A stretch of DNA of 64,000 bases from Brenneria nigrifluens DSM 30175 = ATCC 13028 (GTDB taxonomy: Bacteria; Pseudomonadota; Gammaproteobacteria; Enterobacterales; Enterobacteriaceae), in the NCBI RefSeq assembly GCF_005484965.1, contig NZ_CP034036.1, positions 1,364,001 to 1,428,000 of the forward strand, in the 5' to 3' direction. The notes beneath the pieces are model-generated. The model did not search any database. It worked only from the letters and a program-made list of their open reading frames with translations, and was not told the DNA's origin. Position numbers and translations under genes: made by a program. Shown here piece by piece: positions 56,731 through 64,000 of this stretch (positions are counted from its first letter, which is position 1; each line of letters begins with the position of its first letter).

Positions 56731-57339
56731 TTGAGAAGATTTGTGGGGTTGGCTGGGGTTTTATTATTAATGGGGTGTTCTACCCTCACGATGGTAAATG
56801 ATTATAATAAGGATTTGACGGATTATACTGGCGACAAAAAAATAGGTGTTGCATTTAATATTCAAGACAACCAGGCCAGGGTTTATCCAGAGACCAAAAG
56901 CTGCATTGATTTATACTCAAAAAATAACGGTTTTGTTCCTGTCGGTTTTATTGATAATAATGCCTGGTCTGACGGGAAAAAGATTGGTATCCCCGAAGTG
57001 GATGGAATGAGTAAAAGAAGACAAGAATTCTGGGTTAATGCCAGTGATAACCTGGCGGTAAGGGTTCTTTATACCGGAAAAACCGGTGCAACGAATATCT
57101 TTTCGCCTAAAGTAGCCGTAGCGGAAAGCATCATCGTTTTTAAACCTGAAGCCGGTGCATTCTATTACGTAACTGTTGATTTTGAGCATCAGGATCCTAA
57201 AACGGGTAAGTATTTAAGGATTTATAAGATTGTTGATAATGGCGACGGGAAAAAAGACCTTAAACATGTCGAGATGCTGAATATCCATAATTGCCCGGGC
57301 CAACAACCCTGGTATACAAAGATGGGTGCCGTTATTTAA
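56731..57339 (+). CDS. Lipoprotein of unknown function
   Basis: A 202-residue lipoprotein with signal FVGLAGVLLLMGCS, lipobox cysteine near residue 17. The mature part shows no known domain; a single cysteine (SCIDLY) and another in HNCPGQQPW near the C-terminus could form a disulfide. I favour a TTG start at 56731 because AGGAG lies 8 nt upstream and the signal peptide then has normal length; an ATG at 56665 adds 22 residues before the signal. GC content is lower than the neighbours, which suggests recent acquisition. Confidence 0.75.
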   Translation: MRRFVGLAGVLLLMGCSTLTMVNDYNKDLTDYTGDKKIGVAFNIQDNQARVYPETKSCIDLYSKNNGFVPVGFIDNNAWSDGKKIGIPEVDGMSKRRQEFWVNASDNLAVRVLYTGKTGATNIFSPKVAVAESIIVFKPEAGAFYYVTVDFEHQDPKTGKYLRIYKIVDNGDGKKDLKHVEMLNIHNCPGQQPWYTKMGAVI

Positions 57340-57377
57340 CATTAATTGCTTACCATTGTAACCAATAGCTTTTATGT

Positions 57378-57399
57378 ATCCCGGTATTTTTACCGGGAT
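57378..57399 (+). terminator. Hairpin after the lipoprotein gene
   Basis: A perfect 9-bp stem ATCCCGGTA/TACCGGGAT with a T4 loop lies 39 bp past the stop. No T-run follows, so termination is uncertain. Confidence 0.4.
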
Positions 57400-57468
57400 G
57401 CTGAAAATGGATAGTTTTTTATATTCCGCATTGATACTGTCTCTCAGCAAGTTACGAACGCCTTCGAC

Positions 57469-57634
57469 TCATCTATTTACCCAGTTTCCTACTCGTAGTC
57501 CCGGTACTCGCTCAAACTCACGGCGGACATTATTGGTTACCAGTATCAGTGCGGATGAGCGGATATCAAAACCATTTTCCAGCACTTCCTGACGGGCGGC
57601 AAAACCTTCAATCACCGTCTGGTTGATCCCGGCT
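57469..57634 (-). pseudogene. VapC toxin remnant
   Basis: On the minus strand a frame of about 55 codons without a start reads TVIEGFAARQEVLENGFD and then SALILVTNNVRREFERVPGL followed by RVGNWVNR. This matches the middle and C-terminal ends of VapC PIN-domain toxins (for example VVTNN-EFERIPGLRIEDW), with the N-terminal third and an internal stretch missing. No intact vapB is nearby; a 12-bp palindrome ACGCTATAGCGT at 57688-57699 could be a relic of its operator. A decayed toxin-antitoxin locus is the best reading. Confidence 0.65.
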
Positions 57635-57743
57635 ACTCATGAAGTCAGACGTTACGCTTACTCTTTCAAACCAGCTTGTAGTGTCTTACGCTATAGCGTC
57701 GTCTCACTGTTATCAGATACGGAAGCCGATAATTATAGGGGCT

Positions 57744-58079
57744 TTAATCAGTGGCAGTCTGTCCTGGAAGCGCGTTTAAAGACTCATAATCAATTTCAGG
57801 ATCATTCTCTTCAAGTAACTGAGTTAATGACAGAAGGCTATTAAATTCATTCAGAAGTATTTCTGCATCAGATTTAAGCGGATTATCAGCCGAATCAAGT
57901 GCGGCGTTGATGGCTTTTTTAACGTTCTCAATCATTTCGTTTACACCACCGTTTTTGCCGATGGTCAGTAATAAGGCTCCAAGGAGTAACGACTGCGCCT
58001 CTACTCGGGCTGCAAGAAGCTTGGCTTCCGCATCCATTTTAGAAATCTTGGTGACCATACTAATAATTACGTTTCTCAT
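57744..58079 (-). CDS. IraP-like sigma-S anti-adaptor
   Basis: A 111-residue protein, mostly helical, resembling IraP (E. coli 86 residues): MRNVIISMVTKISKMDAEAK, then LAARVEAQSLLLGALL and an acidic C-terminal helix. IraP blocks RssB and so protects sigma-S from ClpXP. Similarity is in the N-terminal coiled part; the tail is longer than in E. coli. ATG 58079 follows AGGGGG. It is divergent from the DUF2058 gene and in a lower-GC segment. Confidence 0.6.
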   Translation of the reverse strand: MRNVIISMVTKISKMDAEAKLLAARVEAQSLLLGALLLTIGKNGGVNEMIENVKKAINAALDSADNPLKSDAEILLNEFNSLLSLTQLLEENDPEIDYESLNALPGQTATD

Positions 58080-58286
58080 AATACCCCCTTTTTTTTGCCA
58101 GCTTAACCTGTTAGTAAAATCAGGGCGAGATTTCTTTGATGAAAACACAATTTACATCCCTAATCCTGAGTGCAGGTCACGCCGGCCTCTGATAGACCCC
58201 TCCAAACTCAAGCCACACAGTCCTGGTACAGCCTCAAAAATTACAGGTATAATCCCACAAATTATTCAACTGGTTTAGAAACGAAG

Positions 58287-58826
58287 ATGACAAAACTCAC
58301 TTTACAAGAGCAGTTGCTAAAAGCTGGATTAGTGACCAGCAAAAAAATGGCCAAAGTACAAAGAACGGCTAAAAAATCACGAGTTCAGGCTCGTGAGGCA
58401 AGAGCGGCTGTGGAAGAAAACAAAAAAGCACAACTTGAGCGTGATAAACAGCTAAGCGAACAGCAAAAACAAGCTGCTTTATCTAAGGAGTGTAAAGCTC
58501 AGGTGAAGCAGCTCATTGAAATGAACAGAATCGACATTTCAAAAGGCGATATAGGTTTTAACTTCACAGATAATAAGTTAATTAAAAAAATAGTTGTGGA
58601 TAAGCTTACTCAAGCTCAGCTGATTAGTGGTCGTCTCGCCATTGCTCGTTTGGTTGTTGATAACAGTGGAGAGAGTGAATACGCTATTATCCCCGCGAGC
58701 GTAGCCGATAAAATTGCGCAGCGAGATGCGAACAGTATTGTATTAAATAGTGCGCTTAGTCAGGAAGAGCAAGATGAAGAAGATCCGTATGCCGATTTTA
58801 AAGTGCCCGATGATTTGATGTGGTAA
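58287..58826 (+). CDS. DUF2058 protein (YaiL type)
   Basis: A 179-residue protein of the DUF2058 family, like E. coli YaiL. The N-terminal half is a long charged helix rich in Lys, Glu, Gln and Arg (MAKVQRTAKKSRVQAREARA onward) likely to form a coiled coil or bind nucleic acid. The C-terminal half (FTDNKLIKKIVVDKLTQAQL to AIIPASVADKIAQRD) is the globular part, with an acidic tail. Function unknown. The ATG at 58287 gives the family N-terminus MTKLTLQEQLLKAGLV; the open frame extends 39 codons earlier without support. Confidence 0.88.
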   Translation: MTKLTLQEQLLKAGLVTSKKMAKVQRTAKKSRVQAREARAAVEENKKAQLERDKQLSEQQKQAALSKECKAQVKQLIEMNRIDISKGDIGFNFTDNKLIKKIVVDKLTQAQLISGRLAIARLVVDNSGESEYAIIPASVADKIAQRDANSIVLNSALSQEEQDEEDPYADFKVPDDLMW

Positions 58827-59069
58827 TTAACGTTTTGCATGGATGGCGTTGAAGCCATGTACTATTCATCGGTAAGCGCCATATGCTGCCTTCCGTTGCT
58901 GGTATAAGTGTTCATTGAACGGGCTTGTACCATCAGATGGACCAACAAAGATTGCTTGATGTACATTGATGTTGATAGAGTTCAGTGGAGTGAAAATTGC
59001 CGAATCAAGGCTAATTGACTGAATTTCAGGCATAAAAAAGACGTAGGCTGACGTCTGTTTACTTCGAAA

Positions 59070-59146
59070 TGGTACGCCCTACAGGATTCGAACCTGTGAC
59101 CTACGGCTTAGAAGGCCGTTGCTCTATCCAACTGAGCTAAGGGCGC
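59070..59146 (-). tRNA. argU: tRNA-Arg (anticodon UCU)
   Basis: A 77-nt cloverleaf ending in an encoded CCA. The minus strand starts GCGCCCTTAGCTCAGTTGG. The anticodon arm is CGGCC-TTCTAAG-CCG-like with anticodon TCT at the loop centre, and the T arm carries GGTTCGAATCC. Acceptor pair 1-72 is a G-U wobble (E. coli argU has G-C). This tRNA reads AGA/AGG and is the site of the DLP12 phage in E. coli, so it marks a known integration point; the segment to its left carries accessory genes. Confidence 0.96.
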
Positions 59147-59191
59147 ATTGCGAGAGGAGTATTACAATGCGTTGCAGTAATAGTGGGCTGG

Positions 59192-59219
59192 ATTATACCC
59201 ACCCGCCCCGGTGAGTCAA
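59192..59219 (-). promoter_or_regulatory. tRNA-Arg promoter
   Basis: On the minus strand TTGACT (59219-59214) is followed by a 16-bp spacer and a perfect TATAAT (59197-59192), then a GC-rich discriminator CCAGCCCAC typical of stable RNA promoters. The implied start is near 59184, about 38 nt before the tRNA 5' end. Confidence 0.85.
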
Positions 59220-59521
59220 CGGATTGGCGTTTGATTTCCGCCATACGGCGAATCCCTGTACAACCCCGGGGGGATATCTTCCTCTCTAACGCTGTTTTTG
59301 TACCGCGGCGAGCTTTATCATGCCAGGTGATGAAAGTATGGCTATTTCATCCTTATCTGCTGTGCCTGTTCGGTAATTCTTTGTATGTTTATACGTAGGC
59401 ATGTTCGGCGGAACCTGCTGTTGCTACACTGCATCATTGATGAACGATAATTTAACCTGTCTGACGCGTGCGGTTGTTTTAAAATCCGTCACTTCTGTCG
59501 AATCTGGGAACCTTGCGATTT
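59220..59521. other. Intergenic stretch before the MscS-family gene
   Basis: About 300 bp with no supported gene or RNA. A promoter for the next gene presumably lies in the right half, but I saw no strong -35/-10 pair. Confidence 0.4.
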
Positions 59522-61969
59522 ATGCGTACTTTGTTATCTGCGTTATTGCGTATTTTTCTGTTGGCAATGTTGATATCGCCCGTCGGGTATGTGGCGGCGG
59601 CAGATCCGGCTCCTCGGCCATCACCAGATGAAACTCCGGTGAGAATAAATGTTGATGCCGAACTGGTGAAGCTGCAAAAGCAACTGGACGACATTAAGCA
59701 GCAGGTTTCTGGCGCCAACAGCGATAGTAAATTCGGTGCCTTGAACGATACCACGCAGCTACTGGTCGGCAGCGCCGACGATCTGTCCGCTACCGTCGCG
59801 CCGCTTCGCGAGCAGTTACAGGCGCAGTTGGATGTGTTGGGGCCTGCGCCTGAGCCGGGTTCTTCCATCAACGAAACCAATGAAGTCACCCGCAAGCGCA
59901 ACAGTCTGAACGCGCAAAAGGCGAAGGTGGATGCGCAGATTGAGCAAATTCAGGCGTTTCGCGCCAGTGCGGCGAATCTTTCGGCACAGATTGTTACGCT
60001 GCGGCGTAATGCGTTGAAAACCCAGCTGGCATTGAATTCCGGCAGTATTTTGGGCGCGCGTTTCTGGTCCCCTCTGATAACGCCTCAGGCGGAAGATCAG
60101 AGTAAGCTGAGCGCTTTTCAGCAGCAGATAAGCGATGCGTTTATGGTTTCCTGGGAGCCAGATTGGCGTTATGGTTCCGCTTTTTATCTGTTGGTCGCGG
60201 CGGTGCTGGTTAGCGCGGGGCGCCGCTATATGGAGAAATACCTGACCTGGGCCGGGATTAATCTATTGCCGGAAGGGCGGTTGAGACGCAGTTTTCTGGC
60301 AACGGCCAGCGTTATCTCCACGGTGCTGACCATCGGCATCGCCGCAAATTTACTCGACTTCACCTTTACCCGTCATGGCGAGGCGTCTGAACGTGTTGCG
60401 GCATTTCTGGATGTGCTGACGCAATTGTCCGTCTTTTGTTCGATGATTGCGGGACTGGGGCGCGCATTTCTCTCGAATCATCGGCCTTCCTGGCGGTTGC
60501 CGGCGATCTCCAACCCGGTAGCCAAAGCCATGAAGCCTTTCCCGGTGGTCGCGGCTGTGTTTATTCTGGTGTTTGGCGTTATTGACCAGGTTACGGCCAC
60601 CGTAGGGACATCGGTGTCGGCCACCATTATGGTGAATGGTTTATCCGCACTATTTCTGGCCCTTACCGTCGGCACCATCGCGCTGAAAAGCGATCAGGTC
60701 CGTCGCCAGATGGTGCATTCCGGCACACAACCGGAAGCGCGTTCTACGCTGGCCGGGTTGATTCACCTGGCTGTACTGGTGACTTCACTGTCTGTGCTTA
60801 TTTCGCTGGTGATTGGTTATATTTCGCTGGCCAGGTTCCTGATGTATGAACTGGTGTGGATCGGCATGGTTTTTTCATGCCTCTATCTGTTCTCGACATT
60901 TATTACCGATATCTGCGAAAGCGTCTTTTCTCCCAACAATACCAGCGGGAGACGCATTAAAAACTCCCTCAATCTTGACGACCGGCATTTGGCGCAGGCA
61001 ACGGCGCTGCTTTCCGCCAGCGGAAAGGTTTTTTTGATTATGATGGCCGCGGTCGCGTTACTGAACGGTACTTTCGGTACCACCACGCCGCTGTCTCTGG
61101 TGCAAAAGGCCGTCGAGCTATGGGGCGGCAAGGGGCTGGAGACGTTAAGCATTGTGCCCGCCCATTTGGTGAATGCGGTGCTTTTCCTGGTTATCGGGGT
61201 CTATGTCTTGCGCTCGTCAAAGCGCTGGCTGGAGGATGAATTTCTTCCCAAAACCATGATGGATCGCGGCATCCGGGCGTCTCTGGTGACGTTATTCAGC
61301 AATATCGGTTATATCCTCATTATTCTGCTGACGCTGGCGACGCTGGGTATTCAGTGGAATAAGCTGGCATGGATCGTCAGCGCGCTGTCGGTGGGTATCG
61401 GGTTCGGCCTGCAGGAGATCGTAAAAAACTTTATTTCCGGTTTGATTCTGCTGACCGAACGGCCGGTCAAGGTCGGCGATCTGGTGAATATCAGCGGCGT
61501 GGAAGGGGATATCCGGCGGATTAACGTCAGGGCGACGGAGATTCAGTTGGGCGACCGTTCGACGGTGATTGTTCCCAATTCCCAGTTTATTTCGCAGAAC
61601 GTGCGCAACATTACCATGGGAAACGCCCTGGGCGTGGCGACCATGGCGCTGACGTTTCCATTGGATATCGATCCCGAGGAAGTCAGAGCCATTCTGCTGG
61701 ACGCTTACACGGAACATGAATCGATTCTGGAGTCGCCCGCGCCATCGGTCTCATTCAGTCAGCTTACTCCGACCGGTATGGTGCTGAGCGTGACCGGGTA
61801 TGTCAGCAGCCCGCGTCTGGTCGCCGGGGCGAAAAGCGATCTATTGTTTGAGATTATCAAACGACTGCGGTCAGCCAGCATTCCTTTGGCCGTGCCCCAA
61901 CGAATGGTATTGGAAAACTCGGCGGTTGACATGTCGGATGGCAACGCCATGGGAGAGAAGCCCGTCTGA
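59522..61969 (+). CDS. MscS-family mechanosensitive channel with DUF3772 domain
   Basis: An 815-residue protein. Signal peptide about 1-27 (ends VGYVAAA). The periplasmic DUF3772 coiled domain spans about 35-200 (helical, many Gln and Lys). Eight or more TM segments follow, then the MscS core from about 590: SALSVGIGFGLQEIVKNFIS is the pore helix and VKVGDLVNISGVEGDIRRIN the beta domain, ending in the C-terminal alpha/beta domain. It probably protects against osmotic downshock. I use ATG 59522; a TTG at 59513 is possible. Stands alone after tRNA-Arg. Confidence 0.88.
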   Translation: MRTLLSALLRIFLLAMLISPVGYVAAADPAPRPSPDETPVRINVDAELVKLQKQLDDIKQQVSGANSDSKFGALNDTTQLLVGSADDLSATVAPLREQLQAQLDVLGPAPEPGSSINETNEVTRKRNSLNAQKAKVDAQIEQIQAFRASAANLSAQIVTLRRNALKTQLALNSGSILGARFWSPLITPQAEDQSKLSAFQQQISDAFMVSWEPDWRYGSAFYLLVAAVLVSAGRRYMEKYLTWAGINLLPEGRLRRSFLATASVISTVLTIGIAANLLDFTFTRHGEASERVAAFLDVLTQLSVFCSMIAGLGRAFLSNHRPSWRLPAISNPVAKAMKPFPVVAAVFILVFGVIDQVTATVGTSVSATIMVNGLSALFLALTVGTIALKSDQVRRQMVHSGTQPEARSTLAGLIHLAVLVTSLSVLISLVIGYISLARFLMYELVWIGMVFSCLYLFSTFITDICESVFSPNNTSGRRIKNSLNLDDRHLAQATALLSASGKVFLIMMAAVALLNGTFGTTTPLSLVQKAVELWGGKGLETLSIVPAHLVNAVLFLVIGVYVLRSSKRWLEDEFLPKTMMDRGIRASLVTLFSNIGYILIILLTLATLGIQWNKLAWIVSALSVGIGFGLQEIVKNFISGLILLTERPVKVGDLVNISGVEGDIRRINVRATEIQLGDRSTVIVPNSQFISQNVRNITMGNALGVATMALTFPLDIDPEEVRAILLDAYTEHESILESPAPSVSFSQLTPTGMVLSVTGYVSSPRLVAGAKSDLLFEIIKRLRSASIPLAVPQRMVLENSAVDMSDGNAMGEKPV

Positions 61970-61985
61970 TGCGGAGCGTATAACT

Positions 61986-62020
61986 TAAAAAGGGATTGCT
62001 GCACGGATGCAGAAATCCCT
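61986..62020 (-). terminator. Intrinsic terminator of the dgc-dat operon
   Basis: On the minus strand the stem AGGGATT-CTGCA is followed by a 4-nt loop, TGCAG-AATCCCT and TTTTTAAG. It lies 40 bp past the dat stop and points away from that gene. Confidence 0.7.
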
Positions 62021-62059
62021 GTTGGTTATGTATGAGATTGTCAGCCATCTGGCTACGGA

Positions 62060-62920
62060 TTACTCAACCTGTCGCTTCACCATCTCAATATAGATTTCCC
62101 GCAGGCGGCGGGTTACCGGGCCGGGTTTGCCGTCGCCAATGGTTTTGCCGTCAAGCCTGACCACCGGTAAAACGAAGGTCGTCGCCGAACTGATAAAAAT
62201 TTCACTGGCGTGATAGGCCTCTTCCGGGGTGAAAAGCCGTTCTTCCAGTTTGATTTGAGCATCTGCAGCCAGTTTCAACAGCGACTGACGAGTAATACCG
62301 TGCAGAATGTCGTTACTTAACGGGCGTGTCACCACGGTTTTATCGTGCAGGACGATATAGCAGTTGCAAGAGCTGCCTTCGGTAATAAATCCGTTTTCCA
62401 CCAAAAAGGCATCATCGGCATGCTGTGTATGGGCGTACTCTTTCGCCAGACAGGCGGCCAACAGGCCGACCGTTTTAATATCCCGGCGATGCCAGCGGAT
62501 GTCAGGGCAGGTTACGGCATGCAGACCGGTATCCGCTTTCGGGTTTTCCAGAACGGTGCGCGCCTGAGTGAACAGCACCAGCGTCGGTTTTACGTCAGAT
62601 GGCGGAAAATGGAAGTCGCGATCGCCGGCGTTGCCTCGACTTAACTGTAAATAGATCGCGCCTTCTTTTATGTCGTTTTTTTCGATCAGGGCGTAATGGA
62701 TATCTTTCAGTTCGGCGGAGCTAACGGGCAGAGTAAGCGACAGCTCACGGCAGGAGCGTTGCAGACGAGCCAGATGACCGTCAAACTCGGCCAGTTTACC
62801 ATTTACCACCGCGGTCACTTCATACACGGCATCGGCAAAAAGGAAACCGCGGTCGAATACCGACACTTTGGCCTCGCTTTCCTGCACATATTGCCCATCA
62901 ACATAAACAAGACGTTGCAT
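62060..62920 (-). CDS. dat: D-amino-acid transaminase
   Basis: A 286-residue fold-IV PLP enzyme. The PLP lysine is Lys149 in RRDIKTVGLLAACLAKEYA. The N-terminal VYVDGQYV and VSVFDRGFLFADAVYE are typical of D-amino-acid aminotransferase, as is ITEGSSCNCYIV. It exchanges amino groups between D-amino acids and 2-oxoglutarate. ATG 62920 has AAGGAG 7 nt upstream; the longer frame to 62971 overlaps dgcA. It starts 41 bp after dgcA and is most likely in one operon with it. Confidence 0.88.
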   Translation of the reverse strand: MQRLVYVDGQYVQESEAKVSVFDRGFLFADAVYEVTAVVNGKLAEFDGHLARLQRSCRELSLTLPVSSAELKDIHYALIEKNDIKEGAIYLQLSRGNAGDRDFHFPPSDVKPTLVLFTQARTVLENPKADTGLHAVTCPDIRWHRRDIKTVGLLAACLAKEYAHTQHADDAFLVENGFITEGSSCNCYIVLHDKTVVTRPLSNDILHGITRQSLLKLAADAQIKLEERLFTPEEAYHASEIFISSATTFVLPVVRLDGKTIGDGKPGPVTRRLREIYIEMVKRQVE

Positions 62921-62961
62921 TACAACACTCCTTAATAGTCGTTCATGCAGCATAACGTATT

Positions 62962-63942
62962 TTAGCCCCACAGTGCCGCTTCTGACGGGGGTATTTTACT
63001 GCCGTCATAACCTAGGCCGTTGGTCCTGTCGCGCTGTAATAGCAAAGGACCGTCCAGATCGACCACCTGCGCACCCTGGGCCACTATAACTGCCGGCGCC
63101 ATCGACAGCGAGGTGCTCACCATACAGCCGACCATGATCTGCAACCCTTGCTCCAGCGCGCCTGCGCGCAGGCGCAGCGCTTCGGTCAGGCCGCCGGTTT
63201 TGTCCAGCTTGATATTGATCATCTCATAGCACCCGGCGATCGCTTCCAGCGAGCGGCTGTCATGACAGGACTCATCGGCGCATATCGGGATCGGGTGCGG
63301 CAGTTCGGCCAGTATGCCGTCTTTCCCGGCGGGCAGCGGCTGTTCGATCATTGCAACGCCCAGGGCAGCCAGTTCCGGCACCAGTTTCAGGTAGAGCTCG
63401 GCATCCCAACCTTCATTGGCGTCGACGATCAGGCGCGCGGACGGCGCGCCGTTGCGCACCGCGGCCACTCTGGCCAAATCGTCTTTATCGGCCAGTTTCA
63501 GCTTGAGCAGCGGGCGGTTGGCGTTTTGCCGCGCGGCCTGTTGCATCTTCTCCGGCGTATCCAGCGACAGAGTGTATGCCGTTTCCAGTATGCCCGGCGC
63601 CGGCAGATTCAGGCGCTGCCAGATGCGCTGATTATGCTGTTTGCATTCCAGATCCCAGAAGGCGCAGTCGAGCGCATTACGCGCCGCGCCTGCCGGAAGT
63701 CTGGTTTGCAGCTGCTCGCGATCCAGACCGTGGCGAATATCGTCATGCAGCGCGGCGATCTGCGCCATCACGCTTTCAATGGATTCACCGTAGCGCGCAT
63801 AAGGAACGCATTCTCCGTAGCCGTTGATGTCGCCGCAGCGCAGCGCAACCACCACCACCTCGGCCTGACTTTTACTGCCGCGCGAAATGGTAAAAGTTGT
63901 CTCTAGCGGCCAGCTTTCATGAAACAGTTCGAGTTCGATCAT
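62962..63942 (-). CDS. dgcA: Dipeptide epimerase-like enzyme, probable N-acetyl-D-glutamate racemase DgcA
   Basis: A 326-residue enolase-superfamily (MR subgroup) enzyme. Catalytic lysines are in LLKLKLADKD (near 147-149) and NIKLDKTGG (near 245-248). Metal ligands are Asp174, Glu200 and Asp223 (IVDANEG, MIEQPLP, CADESCHD). The scaffold fits L-Ala-D/L-Glu epimerases such as YcjG (321 residues), but the overlap with a dgcN-like gene upstream (ATGA) supports the DgcA assignment, racemising N-acetyl-D-glutamate. Substrate was not tested here, so an epimerase role remains possible. Confidence 0.8.
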   Translation of the reverse strand: MIELELFHESWPLETTFTISRGSKSQAEVVVVALRCGDINGYGECVPYARYGESIESVMAQIAALHDDIRHGLDREQLQTRLPAGAARNALDCAFWDLECKQHNQRIWQRLNLPAPGILETAYTLSLDTPEKMQQAARQNANRPLLKLKLADKDDLARVAAVRNGAPSARLIVDANEGWDAELYLKLVPELAALGVAMIEQPLPAGKDGILAELPHPIPICADESCHDSRSLEAIAGCYEMINIKLDKTGGLTEALRLRAGALEQGLQIMVGCMVSTSLSMAPAVIVAQGAQVVDLDGPLLLQRDRTNGLGYDGSKIPPSEAALWG

Positions 63943-64000
63943 AGACTGGCCAATTGGTCGACGATGCGTCCTACGCCCTGGCGGAATGGATCCACCACAG
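63939..64000 (-). CDS. dgcN: C-terminal end of an upstream gene, probably dgcN (DUF1611)
   Basis: Only the last 19 codons are in the window, ending PFRQGVGRIVDQLASL then TGA. The stop overlaps the dgcA start by 4 bp. The gene name rests mainly on the known dgcN-dgcA gene order for D-glutamate use, where DgcN N-acetylates D-glutamate. The sequence itself is too short to prove the family. Confidence 0.5.
   Translation of the reverse strand, partial: VVDPFRQGVGRIVDQLASL

Noticed and set aside
59070..59146. Attachment-site duplicate of the tRNA-Arg 3' end in the accessory segment
   Set aside because: I looked for a second copy of the T-arm/acceptor sequence to the left of the tRNA and found none; no integrase gene is present in the window.

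Overview
The window reads as chromosome of an enterobacterium, most likely Pectobacteriaceae (Brenneria, Pectobacterium or Dickeya-like). This is inferred from near-E. coli versions of mdtABCD-baeSR, trhP-cyaR, ppk-ppx, purEK-lpxH-ppiB, cysS, ybcJ and folD in familiar local order but rearranged overall; the species cannot be fixed from the sequence alone.

Layout. 1-2.1 kb: psiE, a 0.42 kb segment bounded by Tn5/IS50-like inverted ends, and the lipid kinase gene yegS. 2.2-3.8 kb: trhP (yegQ) followed by a CyaR small-RNA gene with its own CRP-type promoter. 4.1-6 kb: a decayed Rpn nuclease gene and a glutathionyl-hydroquinone reductase gene. 6.1-17.1 kb: the envelope-stress operon mdtABCD-baeSR on the minus strand. 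17.3-19.8 kb: a gluconate locus broken by a deletion that joins idnO to a headless gluconokinase gene, an orphan GntR-type operator, and a CNT nucleoside transporter. 20-21.5 kb: a satD-DUF3307 pair behind a large double palindrome. 21.5-25.2 kb: galR facing away from galTK, with GalR and CRP sites between them. 25.2-31 kb: mgtE, yfgG and ppk-ppx. 31-35 kb: an XRE regulator and the serine uptake/deamination pair sdaC-sdaB. 35-41.6 kb: purEK with a PurR box, lpxH-ppiB, a DoxX protein, cysS, ybcJ and folD.

41.7-59.05 kb lies between folD and tRNA-Arg(UCU), a junction that in E. coli holds sfm fimbrial genes, so this is an accessory segment. It carries a DUF1835 protein, a glycine-rich membrane protein, an orphan PTS IIA, a GntR-controlled dipeptide/glutathione-type ABC importer operon with an embedded gamma-glutamyltransferase-like gene, an Hsp20 gene behind a sigma-32 promoter, an SOS cluster (dinI-like divergent from umuDC, each with a LexA box), then AT-richer DNA with a lipoprotein gene, a vapC remnant, an IraP-like anti-adaptor gene and a DUF2058 gene.

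59.5-64 kb: a large MscS-family channel with a DUF3772 domain, then a minus-strand operon dgcN (partial)-dgcA-dat that probably handles D-glutamate and other D-amino acids.

The least explained items are the satD-DUF3307 unit with its paired 18-bp dyads, the importer/transferase operon with an A8 frameshift near the end of its binding-protein gene, and the element with IS50-like ends. No CRISPR array, rRNA operon or prophage was seen.
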